Shown piece after piece: positions 9,464-18,653 of a DNA stretch of 57,329 nucleotides. Under the pieces are notes generated by a model. That model was given only the letters and a program-made list of their open reading frames with translations, searched no databases and had not been told where the DNA came from. The translations under genes were made by a program, and so were the position numbers. The DNA comes from Alistipes sp. CAG:435 (GTDB lineage: Bacteria > Bacteroidota > Bacteroidia > Bacteroidales > UBA932), in NCBI GenBank assembly GCA_000433355.1, contig FR893154.1:157276-214604 (forward strand), given 5' to 3'. Each line of letters starts with the position of its first letter. Position 1 is the stretch's first letter.

Positions 9464-10828
9464 TTACCTGCTCGTGTAAGGCCCGGATACTTTCTTTACC
9501 GTCATCTTTCCATCCGAATCGGACGTTGTGACAATATAGTATTTATTTCCGCCATCCACAACACGGACGACGATATTTCCGTCATAACCTTTCACACTGG
9601 CGGCCTCTTTTGGAGTGACTTTATCATCCACTCCGGAAGGGCGGTCGCCCTGCCAGAAATTAGTGATGAATATGTCAACCTTTGGCAGCGCGCTCTCCAT
9701 CTCGGAGATGATGCTTGTACGTGGATGACAGTCCACCCATGAATTCACGATGATAGCCTGAGGGTTGAGCACTTTCAAGGCAGCGGCCTGATTGGTTGCG
9801 GCAGAGCCATGATGGTCGGCCTTCATCACCTCGACCATTCCGGCGGCTTTGGCGCAAGGAAGCTCGGCGTCTTTCCATGCGAAATTCGAGCGATTGTTGT
9901 ACTGGAGATCCGCTCCGGCGAAATAATCGAACTTACCGTACGAGATCCTCATGACCGCGCTGCAGATGTTCTCAGCCGGGCACTTGTCGGTGCCCGTCAC
10001 CTTGGCCGGATTGGCCACCACGATGTCCTTCTTCTCCGGGAATGTCATCTTGGTCTCCGTGCCATTCCCTGTCCAGATCTCGCCGTTGACCGCGATGTTC
10101 TGGACCCTGACGTCGTACTTGGAAGATTTAGGGACGATCTGGCTCGCCGAACCAGCCTTGAAGATCTCCGCCTTCAAACCACTGTGGGCGATGTGCCACT
10201 TGACGGCCTTCACATAATTCTGGATCGTGCCCTTGTTGCTGGCAAGGTTCAACATGTCAAACGGATAGTCGTAATCAGGCCATCCTCTGTCAATAATTCG
10301 GCTTACCTTGAAATCATCAAGGATTTCAGTCAGCCCGTTGAGTCTGTAGGAGTCGTTGGCGGACATCGGAAGGGATGAGCTGCAGTCTCCCATGTGGTCA
10401 TTGTGCAGATGCGACATGACAACGTAGTCAATGGTGCTGTTGCCGGTCCAGACCATGCATTTCTTCAGGTATTGCGAAATGATCTGGGAACCTCGTGTAC
10501 CGGTGGCTGTCGGATCCCATCGGCTGCGGATCCCTGTGTTTGTCGTGTTCCCGTCGGAATTGGTCTTGACAAGAGAACTTGCGGCGTCGATCAGAAGCTG
10601 GGTGCCGTCAGGCATAATGACGAAAGCGGACTCTCCGGTAGTCGTGTTTATGAAATGAATGTCCATCTCGCCTTCCTGCCAGGCCGGAAGAATCTCCCCG
10701 ACTTTAATGGACGTGTCTTCACCCCCGCCCGGCTGGACTATTGTCGGTTTCTGTGGTTCTTTTTCCCCACAGGCCGAAACTGCCGCCATCATGGCGGCGA
10801 CAGAGATTATAAGTGATTTTCTGTTCAT
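9464..10828 (-). CDS. Secreted ComEC-type metallo-beta-lactamase-fold hydrolase (lipoprotein)
   Basis: Start chosen at 10828 (MNRKSLIISVAAMMAAVSAC): this gives a lipoprotein signal with lipobox V-S-A-C, whereas the longer frame upstream reads into non-protein-like sequence. 454 aa. The MBL fold is shown by MDIHFINTTTGESAFVIMP, the zinc motif SHLHNDHMGD (HxHxDH) and KADHHGSA further on. The arrangement resembles the C-terminal hydrolase domain of ComEC and related extracellular phosphodiesterase-like proteins. As a lipoprotein it sits in the periplasm or on the surface. It is the last gene of the ten-gene operon, 43 bp after its neighbour. Substrate unknown: a phosphodiester or other ester in the imported glycan or nucleotide-like compound is conceivable. 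Confidence 0.8.
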   Translation of the reverse strand: MNRKSLIISVAAMMAAVSACGEKEPQKPTIVQPGGGEDTSIKVGEILPAWQEGEMDIHFINTTTGESAFVIMPDGTQLLIDAASSLVKTNSDGNTTNTGIRSRWDPTATGTRGSQIISQYLKKCMVWTGNSTIDYVVMSHLHNDHMGDCSSSLPMSANDSYRLNGLTEILDDFKVSRIIDRGWPDYDYPFDMLNLASNKGTIQNYVKAVKWHIAHSGLKAEIFKAGSASQIVPKSSKYDVRVQNIAVNGEIWTGNGTETKMTFPEKKDIVVANPAKVTGTDKCPAENICSAVMRISYGKFDYFAGADLQYNNRSNFAWKDAELPCAKAAGMVEVMKADHHGSAATNQAAALKVLNPQAIIVNSWVDCHPRTSIISEMESALPKVDIFITNFWQGDRPSGVDDKVTPKEAASVKGYDGNIVVRVVDGGNKYYIVTTSDSDGKMTVKKVSGPYTSR

Positions 10829-10871
10829 ATATTCACTGATGTTAATTTGCCAGATTGATTGTTTTTCGGTA

Positions 10872-11225
10872 TCAGCCTTTGCAGGCGATGTGAAGATTGA
10901 GCCGCATGCTGCCTCCGCTGACCTCCGCGCGAAGTCTGATGTAGTTCCCGAAGTCGGGAGCGACTTTGACAATATGCAGGCCTTTGCCACGGATGACCGC
11001 TTCCGGCGTGTTGTCATCGGCCCAGTGGACGCCATCCTGCGACAGTTGGACATGCGCTTTCAGACACGGTTCGCTTTCGGACACATTGTCGCCGCGCTGT
11101 TCGATGTCTTCCACCATGATGTAGAATATGGCTTCGTCAGCCCAGCCGGCTTCGTAGGGATGAGTCTCGAATTTCCCGTCGAACCGTTTCTTCACTTCGA
11201 GATGTGAGTCGTTGAAAGTCTTCAT
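10872..11225 (-). CDS. Small unknown protein of the PUL-like operon
   Basis: A 117-aa protein with no signal peptide or membrane segment. I do not recognise the family. The sequence alternates short hydrophobic strands with polar turns (AIFYIMVEDIEQRG, KAHVQLSQDGVHWADD, YIRLRAEVSGGSMRLNLHI), which suggests a small beta-sandwich, perhaps a carbohydrate-binding-like fold. Its ATG overlaps the stop of the preceding 316-aa gene by 4 bp, so the two are probably translationally coupled and may form one functional unit. The adjacent genes are the unknown 316-aa protein and the MBL-fold lipoprotein. Confidence 0.7.
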   Translation of the reverse strand: MKTFNDSHLEVKKRFDGKFETHPYEAGWADEAIFYIMVEDIEQRGDNVSESEPCLKAHVQLSQDGVHWADDNTPEAVIRGKGLHIVKVAPDFGNYIRLRAEVSGGSMRLNLHIACKG

Positions 11226-12172
11226 TCTTGTGATATTACTACGGAGTCCACATAGAGGAACACCCGGCGTGCCGTGTCGGTTCCGACCCAGAACAGCGGG
11301 TTGATGATGTTGTCTATCCTGTCATAACCATCAACACAGTGGCAGGCTGTGCCACGCAGATCCCAGATCCGGTCCTGACACTGCATCTCGGCATATTCCC
11401 GTTTTTGGGTGTCCACCAGAAGACGCATATACTGCCAGTTCAGTTTGCAGTCCGTCTCATTATAAACGAGTTTCTGATGGCCGTCAGGTACCCATTGGAA
11501 GCCATCGTGGCTGCCGTCAGGATAACGCCGTCCGAACCACCATGGATCCACACCTCTCACGCACCAGTCACCGTCCAGACCGAAAGCCCAGTCCTTGTCG
11601 GTGCCTTCGGAGGCGTTCTCGATCTGCCATTTCTGAATCATCTTGCCGTCAACGGCGTTGAGATAACGCATCCCTACATGGTAGCGTCTGCCGCCTTCCT
11701 GAATATCGAACCCCATGCCGAAATCCCGTATGGAACTTTCGTGGAGCCCTGGTTGTGGTCTGCCGTCATCATCAACCTTGTCCTGCTCAGCCGTGTAGCT
11801 GAACCAACACTCAATCTGGAGATAACGGGAGCCCGGACGCCATAAAGACAACCTCTTGATGGCGTGTCCGAGGCTTCCCGGAGCCGGCTTCTCGGTGTAG
11901 GGAGCCGCGACCGGACGAGTGGAGAGTTTCAGACTGTATGTGCCTGACATGGATCCATGAGTGCCAGGATAGCGGAAGGGGGCGCTGCTGAGCATCACCG
12001 GTGGCCATTGGGTCTTGTCAACCAGAGTCGGAGGCACATCAAAGTCAGGATGTTCCGTGAAGTTGGGCATCAATGTCATCCAGCCGTTGAACCCCCTGTC
12101 AAAGACATCGTAGCAGAGAATGTTACGCAGGGGGGTGAAACGGCTTCTTAAGAGTATTTCGTCAACAGACAT
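11222..12172 (-). CDS. Unknown 316-aa protein, probable beta-rich (concanavalin-like) fold
   Basis: No signal peptide is visible and the product looks cytoplasmic. The protein is rich in Trp, Tyr and Asp and in beta strands (WFSYTAEQDK, DFGMGFDIQEGGRRYHVGMRYLN, VFLYVDSVVISQE). This resembles concanavalin-A/jelly-roll folds of sugar-acting proteins. I recall similar proteins only as uncharacterised families in sugar-utilisation loci and cannot name one with certainty. It lies 6 bp after susD and overlaps the next gene by 4 bp, so it is an integral operon member. A lyase, an epimerase or a binding protein are all possible; no catalytic motif is obvious. Confidence 0.75.
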   Translation of the reverse strand: MSVDEILLRSRFTPLRNILCYDVFDRGFNGWMTLMPNFTEHPDFDVPPTLVDKTQWPPVMLSSAPFRYPGTHGSMSGTYSLKLSTRPVAAPYTEKPAPGSLGHAIKRLSLWRPGSRYLQIECWFSYTAEQDKVDDDGRPQPGLHESSIRDFGMGFDIQEGGRRYHVGMRYLNAVDGKMIQKWQIENASEGTDKDWAFGLDGDWCVRGVDPWWFGRRYPDGSHDGFQWVPDGHQKLVYNETDCKLNWQYMRLLVDTQKREYAEMQCQDRIWDLRGTACHCVDGYDRIDNIINPLFWVGTDTARRVFLYVDSVVISQE

Positions 12173-12178
12173 AACCTG

Positions 12179-13870
12179 CTAATAGCCTGGATTCTGTACA
12201 AGTTTCTTGTTGATCAGCATCTCTGAGTTCGGAATAGGGAAGAGCTCGCATTTAGGGTCGTACTGGTGCAGACCGTATCTGACAATGAGTTTCTCATCTT
12301 CCATTTTTGTGAAGTCAGCGAATCCGTCCTCGTCGATGTCAGGAGTGTATGGCCAGAACCAGTTGCCGTCCGCGATGTATTTTTTGATGTTCTGGGCGTT
12401 GAGCAGACCATAGTAGTGGTGGCTGTAAGCCTTTTCAAGCCAGCCCCATCTCTTGAGGTCGAAGAAGCGTCTGCCCTCCCATGCGAATTCCACACGGCGT
12501 TCCCTGCGGAGAACACGACGGAGTTCGGTCTGGTCCTTGGTGGTGACAGCAGGATAGGAACCGGTGTCGTCACGTTTCACGCCATAGGCTCTTGCGCGTA
12601 CATCGTTGATGGCGTTGAGGACGCTGTCGTCAATCCTGTCCAGTTCGATGAGCGACTCGGCGTACATCAGCAGCACATCGGCATAGCGGATGATGATCAG
12701 AGGATTCTCATTGTACTGGCCGACCTTCCACTCTTCTTGGGCACCTTTGCGTAGGCAGCAGCCATTGAAGGCGGCATAGGGATTCTTCGAGGTCTTGTTG
12801 TCCTTGTTCTCGACTTCCACACCATCCTTGAGGACGGTCTTTGTGTCGGGATGAGGGTCAAAGACGACCCCGTAGATGGTTGTTCCAGGAACGACGAATG
12901 TCTCGGCGCAGCGTGGGTCCCTGTTCTTGAATGGGTCGTGCGGATCGAACAGAGGGGATTCGTCGATGACTTTTCCGTCAGTGCACTCGTATGCCGCGAG
13001 CAGGTCCCATGAAGGCTGAGCAGTTATGTTTCCACCGGCTGTACGGCTGACGAAAGATTTTATGGCCTGTGTCTGTTCGTATGCGTATGAGTTAGGCAGA
13101 GCCCAGATTGTCTCGCAGGTGTAGGCCTTCTCTCTGAAAAGCTGGCCGTAATCCTCATAGAGGCTATAGGTCTTCATGTCCATGATCTCCTTGCAGAGCT
13201 CGGCGCAGGTCTCGTAGTCGCCCCATGCAAGAGCCACCCTTGCCTTGCAGGCCATAGCCGTGCCCTTGTCAACGCGGATCACTCCGCCGTTGGCGTTTTG
13301 TTCAGGAAGACCGGCGATGGCGGCGTCGAAGTCCTCCATTACCTGCTTCTTTATGATTTCCTTGTCGGTTCGGCCCATGTCGTAGGCTTCTTCGACAGTG
13401 ATTGAACTTGTGTAGAACGGAGCATCTCCCCAGCAGATGACCAGACGAGCGTACATATAGGCTCTGAAGAAATATGCCTCTGCCTTGAGGGCCGCGTAGG
13501 CATCGCCGTCACCAAGCCTCTCGATTGATTCGATCACGCGGACCGCACGGCTGATGGCCTTGTAGGTGTTATCCCAGTAGGTCTCGAAAGTGGGTGTCGC
13601 GGATGTGGCGCTACCGTTGACGAGTTCGTAGGTGTAGTCTCTCTGCGCCCAGTCATCGGTCCTCCTGTCGGTCCAGTACTCTGATTCCATTCCGTAGAAA
13701 GCCTTGCGGTAGAGATCGTTAAGAGACATTGTGATCTGATCGGCGTTCTTATACCAGTTTTCGCTTGACGCTTCAGATGGCGGGTTCATGTTGAGATCGA
13801 CGCAGGAAGAAGCGAAGCACAGGATCAGCAAAGCGGCCGATATTGTATTTATGTACTTTTTCATATTCAT
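12179..13870 (-). CDS. SusD/RagB-like outer-membrane nutrient-binding lipoprotein
   Basis: 563 aa with a lipoprotein signal ending FASSC (Cys at about residue 23), followed by the SusD-typical start DLNMNPPSEASSENWYKN. TPR-like helices are evident in AYFFRAYMYARLV and ALAWGDYETCAELCKEI. The SusD C-terminal core is seen in LLMYAESLIELDRID, INDVRARAYG, RRERRVEFAWEGRRFFDLKRWG and the end motif LFPIPNSEMLINKKLVQNPGY. It binds the substrate on the cell surface and forms a lid on the SusC-like transporter encoded immediately upstream. The susC stop and susD start overlap by one base (TAATG). Ligand unknown. Confidence 0.95.
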   Translation of the reverse strand: MNMKKYINTISAALLILCFASSCVDLNMNPPSEASSENWYKNADQITMSLNDLYRKAFYGMESEYWTDRRTDDWAQRDYTYELVNGSATSATPTFETYWDNTYKAISRAVRVIESIERLGDGDAYAALKAEAYFFRAYMYARLVICWGDAPFYTSSITVEEAYDMGRTDKEIIKKQVMEDFDAAIAGLPEQNANGGVIRVDKGTAMACKARVALAWGDYETCAELCKEIMDMKTYSLYEDYGQLFREKAYTCETIWALPNSYAYEQTQAIKSFVSRTAGGNITAQPSWDLLAAYECTDGKVIDESPLFDPHDPFKNRDPRCAETFVVPGTTIYGVVFDPHPDTKTVLKDGVEVENKDNKTSKNPYAAFNGCCLRKGAQEEWKVGQYNENPLIIIRYADVLLMYAESLIELDRIDDSVLNAINDVRARAYGVKRDDTGSYPAVTTKDQTELRRVLRRERRVEFAWEGRRFFDLKRWGWLEKAYSHHYYGLLNAQNIKKYIADGNWFWPYTPDIDEDGFADFTKMEDEKLIVRYGLHQYDPKCELFPIPNSEMLINKKLVQNPGY

Positions 13871-16800
13871 TAGAATTTGATGTCAACACCGAGTGTGAAA
13901 GTTCTTGCGATGTAGGAATTGGTCGTCTGCTCAGGATCCCATCCCTTGAGGTAGCTGTCGAAGCAGAACGGGTCGTCGACATTGAGGTAGAATCTAAGTC
14001 CCTTGATGTTTGCCTTCTTGAGAGGCTCGGAAGGGACTGTGTAGCTGAGGTTGATGTTCTTGACACGGAAATAGGCACCGTTCATCAGCCAGAAATCAGA
14101 CATCTGGTAGTTGTTCTTTTCCGCGCTGGTGTAGCTCAGGCGAGGGTACTTCGCCCTTGCGTTTTCCTCTTCTGTATTATAGACGCTCCAGTAGTTGCGT
14201 GAACCGTCCTTGTTTTTCAGTATTGAAGGAGCTGAAAGCCACTGGGAGGCGAAAGGACGAACCATATACTCGGCCACCCTGACATTCTGCTTGCCCACAC
14301 CGTTGAACATAACTCCGAGATTCAGTCCTTTCCAGCCGAGGTTCAGGTAACCGCCGAAAATGAAATGAGGCAGCGAACTACCGAGGATTGTCTTGTCGTA
14401 GTCAGCGGAGATCTTGCCGTCCGGGTCGTTGTGCTCAACTCCGTCGGCGTCCGTGTACTTGTTGCCTCCGAGGTCGATATATTCAATGTCACCTTGACCG
14501 ACGGTCGCGATGAGCTGGTTTGCCGCGTTGGCTAACTGTTCCTGGCTGCGAATGATGCCGTTGGATTTGTAGCCGTACCATGCATGATATTCCTCACCTT
14601 CCTTTATGATGGTGTCTCCGAGAACGACCTTTCCGCCGAGGTCTCCCATGATGGATTTCGCGTCAGAGATGTTGAATCCGACCCCATAGGTGAAATCACC
14701 CACCTTGTCACGCCAGTCAATCTTTACCTCCCATCCGTTGGTGTGCATGGTCCCGACATTCTTGGTCGGGTTGCCATAGCCTGTAAAGCCAGGGATCTCG
14801 ACGCTCAGAAGCATGTCCTTGGTTTCTTTGTAATAGTAGTCAGCGCTGAGACTGAGCCTGTCGCGCAGGAAGTTCATGTCGAATCCTAAGTCGTAGGTCC
14901 AGGTTGTCTCCCAGGTTATGTCCTTCACCGCGAGGTCCACTTGGGCGGCAGTCATCTGTGAAGTGATGGTCTTCCCGGTGCTGTCCACGAAAAGGGCGTT
15001 GTTGAAGGAAACGCTGGTCTGCCAAGGGTAGTTTCCGATCCTTTCGTTGCCAAGGGTACCGATGGACGCGCGGAGCTTCAGATAAGTGACAGGATCGATA
15101 TCCTGCATCCAGCTCTCGTTTGACATTACCCAACCGATGGATGCGGAAGGGAACCAACCCCATCGATGGCCTTTGGCGAAACGGCTTGATCCGTCAGCGC
15201 GCAGGTTGGCCTGAACGTAGTAACGGTTCTTGTAGTTGTACATCACACGTCCGAACACTGAACGGTAGCCGTTCTCGTAGGCGTTGCCTTTCACTCCAAG
15301 GTTATCCTTGTTGGCAAGGTCAAGGTAAGGGAAGTCTCCGAGAGCCATACTGGTGCTTGACGCCTCCAATGCCTCATGGTAGGAGTAATATTCCTCGTAA
15401 CCAAGCATAGCGTTGAAGTTATGCGAGTCAGCGAAGCTCTTGTCGTAGTTGGCGATGAACGAAAGTTCGTAAGAGTTCGCGTCGTTGCGTACCTCGGTCA
15501 GGTCGTTGGTAGCGTGGCCGCTCAGGTAGCCGAGAATGATGTCTGTGTCGTAGGCGTCATAGTATGGCACCGCCTTGCTGAAGGTCTTGGTCTTGGTCAT
15601 CTGCCATGTCGGCTTGTAGCTTCCCGTGATGTTGAGGTCTTCCAGAGGCTTCCAGGTGAGGGCGAACCTTGCGTTGATGTAGTCGCCGCGGTTGGTCTTG
15701 CTCCCGCCTTCCTTAAGAATGCCGAGAGTGTTTGAGCCGGTCTTGCCCGGTCCGACCCGTCCGTCAGGGTAGAGTCCGAGATAGACATTCGGATACATGT
15801 TGGCCGCTTGGAGCGGAGTGATTGTAGGGTCGGTCTTCACGCTGTGCCTGAAAGCGAAGTCAATGTCGGCGCTGAGGCTCTTGGTGATGTTGACGCTGTT
15901 TCTTACACGAGCGTTGAACCTCTCGTAGTTGGATCCTTCGTAGAGGGCATCGGTGCTTTGGTAACCCACAGATGCCCGTGTCTTTACGACCTTGTTGCCG
16001 TAGGAAAGGGTCACATTGTGGCTGTGGGCGCTGGCGGAGTTCTTGATGATGGCTGATTTCCAATCGAAGTCAGGGTACTCGATCGGGTCGTTGGCGTTCT
16101 TCCGGGCGTAGTTCTCGATCAGATCCTTGGTATAGACTTGATAGTCCGCACCCTCCGGGCAACCTGCATCGTTCCATTTGTACTCGTTGAACATGGTCAT
16201 GTAGTTGTACGGATCGTTGAGGTAGTCCGCCCATTCGGTCGCCGTGACCATTGAATATTCCCCTTTGTAGTCGATGGAGAGCTGTCCTTCTTTCGCAGAC
16301 TTTGTGGTGATGAGAATCACTCCCGCAGCCGCGCGCGCTCCGTAGATGGAGGCAGAAGCAGCATCCTTGAGGACTGTGATCTGCTCGACATCATCGCTGG
16401 CAACGTTGTCAATGCTGCTCACAGCCATTCCATCCACGAGTATGAGCGGAGACGAGCCGTTGATGCTTGTCACTCCACGAATCTGGAGAGACGCGCTGGC
16501 TCCCGGCATCGAACTGGACCTTGTCACCTGAAGACCGGGGATGGTACCCTGAAGACTCTGCGAGAGCTGAGCCGTGCTCTGTTGCTCGATGAGCTGGCTG
16601 TTCAGCACACCTACAGAACCTGTGAGATCCTTCTTCCTGACCGATCCATAGCCGATGACCACGGTTTCCTCAAGCTGGAGCGCATCGTCCTGAAGAATGA
16701 TGTTCAGAGTGGCCTCTCCCTTGTAGCTGACAGTAAAGTCCACGTAGCCCATACAGGTGATTTCAAGATTCTGGCCTTTCTCCGCACCTTCGAGCTCAAA

Positions 16801-16971
16801 CGCTCCGGCCGCGTCGGTCACAGCCCATTTGCCATTGTCCTTGTTAAGAACCATGGCACCTGTGACAGCCTCCCCGTTCTTGTCTGTTACGACACCTTTG
16901 ACATTGGTCTGGGCAAAAGCCGTAAGGCTGATCGCCATCGCACATAATATACTGATAATCTTATTCTTCAT
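13870..16971 (-). CDS. SusC/RagA-like TonB-dependent transporter
   Basis: 1033 aa. The signal peptide ends ...AFAQ (residue 21), followed by a carboxypeptidase-D-like domain (VKGVVTDKNGEAVTGAMV, about 23-95), then a TonB-box/plug region (EETVVIGYGSVRKKDLTG; SSPLILVDGM; VLKDAASASIYGARAAAGVI) and a 22-strand-type barrel ending in an aromatic-rich strand (RTFTLGVDIKF). It moves the bound ligand across the outer membrane with energy from TonB/ExbBD. It pairs with the SusD-like protein encoded next. It is the sixth gene of the operon, which is unusual: in most such loci susC is the first gene after the promoter. 13 bp separate it from the BACON lipoprotein gene. Confidence 0.96.
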   Translation of the reverse strand: MKNKIISILCAMAISLTAFAQTNVKGVVTDKNGEAVTGAMVLNKDNGKWAVTDAAGAFELEGAEKGQNLEITCMGYVDFTVSYKGEATLNIILQDDALQLEETVVIGYGSVRKKDLTGSVGVLNSQLIEQQSTAQLSQSLQGTIPGLQVTRSSSMPGASASLQIRGVTSINGSSPLILVDGMAVSSIDNVASDDVEQITVLKDAASASIYGARAAAGVILITTKSAKEGQLSIDYKGEYSMVTATEWADYLNDPYNYMTMFNEYKWNDAGCPEGADYQVYTKDLIENYARKNANDPIEYPDFDWKSAIIKNSASAHSHNVTLSYGNKVVKTRASVGYQSTDALYEGSNYERFNARVRNSVNITKSLSADIDFAFRHSVKTDPTITPLQAANMYPNVYLGLYPDGRVGPGKTGSNTLGILKEGGSKTNRGDYINARFALTWKPLEDLNITGSYKPTWQMTKTKTFSKAVPYYDAYDTDIILGYLSGHATNDLTEVRNDANSYELSFIANYDKSFADSHNFNAMLGYEEYYSYHEALEASSTSMALGDFPYLDLANKDNLGVKGNAYENGYRSVFGRVMYNYKNRYYVQANLRADGSSRFAKGHRWGWFPSASIGWVMSNESWMQDIDPVTYLKLRASIGTLGNERIGNYPWQTSVSFNNALFVDSTGKTITSQMTAAQVDLAVKDITWETTWTYDLGFDMNFLRDRLSLSADYYYKETKDMLLSVEIPGFTGYGNPTKNVGTMHTNGWEVKIDWRDKVGDFTYGVGFNISDAKSIMGDLGGKVVLGDTIIKEGEEYHAWYGYKSNGIIRSQEQLANAANQLIATVGQGDIEYIDLGGNKYTDADGVEHNDPDGKISADYDKTILGSSLPHFIFGGYLNLGWKGLNLGVMFNGVGKQNVRVAEYMVRPFASQWLSAPSILKNKDGSRNYWSVYNTEEENARAKYPRLSYTSAEKNNYQMSDFWLMNGAYFRVKNINLSYTVPSEPLKKANIKGLRFYLNVDDPFCFDSYLKGWDPEQTTNSYIARTFTLGVDIKF

Positions 16972-16984
16972 ATCTTGTCTGTTT

Positions 16985-18640
16985 TTATTCTTTTACACAA
17001 CGTACCGCACCGGCGTGACCGCGTGTGGCCTTGTTGCTGAAGTTGCTGGCTGAAGCGTTGGCATTAAGGTAAAGCGCGGATGGAGAGGCCTCCGCAGTGC
17101 TGCTTTCGTACCTTGCGGCCACACCGAAGTCAGTGAGAGCGCAGCCGTTGTTGTGGCTGAGCATACCAGCGATAGGAAGGCTCCACGCCGCTGTCGCGAA
17201 CTGAAGGGTCTCAGCCTGATATGCCGCCTTGGCGTCAGGATTCTTGCTGTATTTCGTTGACCCTGCCGGAAGTCCTCCGGCCTCCGCGAACGCGCACCAC
17301 TGTGCGTTGCTTGGAACCTTGTAGCCTGCCGGACACGGGTCAAACATGGTTTTCCGTGCATCCTGCCATCTGTCGTTGTGGTCGGCCGTGAATATCCAGT
17401 CCTTAGGACCCGCACCGTCAGGGAATGTGTTGATGAACGGCCTTGGGTTCTTAATGCTGGCCGCGATGGTACCGGTTGCCTCGTCCACCTTGACTTCGGC
17501 CTGTTCTTCCGTGAGTTCAGGGGTGGTGGCGATGAAATCGGCTGATGTGTTGCCGGCACCGCGCATAGGGTCTTTTCTTCCCCACTGATAGAGGAAACCA
17601 CCGCTGCGAGTGTCACCGGCGATGTTAGGACAGGTCGCGCCGAGGTTGCGGTCCATCCAGACTGTCCCTCCCAAGTCAGACACAGCAGGCTCGTCGGTGA
17701 ACCAAATATGCCATGTCCAGAGGATAGTGTTGTCAGCAGCGTATGCCGCGATGATCGCATTGGCCGGAGTGATGTCGTTCATTGGAGTCTCGAACTCGAT
17801 GTAGTCTCCGTTCAATGCCACAGCCGGGATAATCTCCGCCGCTGCCGTCGGAGCCGTCATGGTGTTGTAGGTGCACCAAAGAACATCGGCGTGGTCCGGA
17901 GTAATAGAGACGGTGATCTCACCATCGCAGCTCTCCGGAAGCGTTCCGTTGCCACGGACAGTAGCCTTGAACTTGTAGTAGCCAGGCTTGCTGACTATGT
18001 AGCAATTGGAGGTTCCGTCCGCGCCAAGGTCGGTTCTTTCCTTTGCTGGAGCCGCCTCTTGTGTGATTGTGAGAGTGTAGTCCTGGCCGCCAATGGTGAC
18101 TGTGACCACTGCTGTCACAGGGGCTTCCTTTGTGTTGGCCGGGAAAGTGACCTCCACTTTGGACTCACCCACGCCCGAGGTCTTGCTCAGAACAAAATCA
18201 GGATTGTCGCAGGTGGCGGTCCATCCCTTGTCGCCCAGGACTCTGAACTCAGCGGAGGTGGCCGAGAAACTTACGTTCAGTTCGCTGACATCAACACCAA
18301 CAGGCACTTTCCCTTTTTGTGTGATATCGAGGGCAAGCGGGGTGACACGGTCACCAATGAATTTGATGCGGGCTTTGCGCGCGTCGATGTTCTCGTTGGC
18401 TTTCACATCGATGATGTAGTTGGCTGTCTCCGCGTCGTTTCCTTCGGCGGATATTGTCACGAAGTCGTTCTCGTTCACGACACGGTAATAGACGTTGGCT
18501 TTCAACTCCACGTTGATACGGCCTCCCTCTTCACCGATCGTGAACTTCTTTTGGGAAAGCTCCATGTAAGGAGTCTCTTCCTTGCAGGCCGCTATGGCCA
18601 GCATGGCCAAAATACCTGCAGTGAGTCGTTTTAGATTCAT
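16985..18640 (-). CDS. BACON-domain surface lipoprotein (putative SGBP-like)
   Basis: 551 aa with signal peptide and lipobox (LAIAAC, Cys19). Two N-terminal Ig-like modules follow: one around residues 28-110 and a second of BACON type (LNVSFSATSAEFRVLGDKGWTA... ending YTLTITQEA, about 118-198). The C-terminal half carries a WMDRNLGA...GFLYQWGRKDP...FDPCPAGYKVPSNAQW pattern found in FISUMP-like domains of Bacteroidetes and Fibrobacter surface proteins. Placed directly upstream of susC, it likely serves as the surface glycan-binding protein of the locus. Ligand unknown. Close spacing on both sides (13 bp each) places it in the same transcript. Confidence 0.8.
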   Translation of the reverse strand: MNLKRLTAGILAMLAIAACKEETPYMELSQKKFTIGEEGGRINVELKANVYYRVVNENDFVTISAEGNDAETANYIIDVKANENIDARKARIKFIGDRVTPLALDITQKGKVPVGVDVSELNVSFSATSAEFRVLGDKGWTATCDNPDFVLSKTSGVGESKVEVTFPANTKEAPVTAVVTVTIGGQDYTLTITQEAAPAKERTDLGADGTSNCYIVSKPGYYKFKATVRGNGTLPESCDGEITVSITPDHADVLWCTYNTMTAPTAAAEIIPAVALNGDYIEFETPMNDITPANAIIAAYAADNTILWTWHIWFTDEPAVSDLGGTVWMDRNLGATCPNIAGDTRSGGFLYQWGRKDPMRGAGNTSADFIATTPELTEEQAEVKVDEATGTIAASIKNPRPFINTFPDGAGPKDWIFTADHNDRWQDARKTMFDPCPAGYKVPSNAQWCAFAEAGGLPAGSTKYSKNPDAKAAYQAETLQFATAAWSLPIAGMLSHNNGCALTDFGVAARYESSTAEASPSALYLNANASASNFSNKATRGHAGAVRCVKE

Positions 18641-18653
18641 AACTATCGGATTA

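Noticed and set aside
10829..11053. 75-residue N-terminal extension of the MBL-fold protein
   Set aside because: It overlaps the 3' part of the 117-aa gene and lacks a signal, while the internal ATG at 10828 gives a proper lipoprotein signal.
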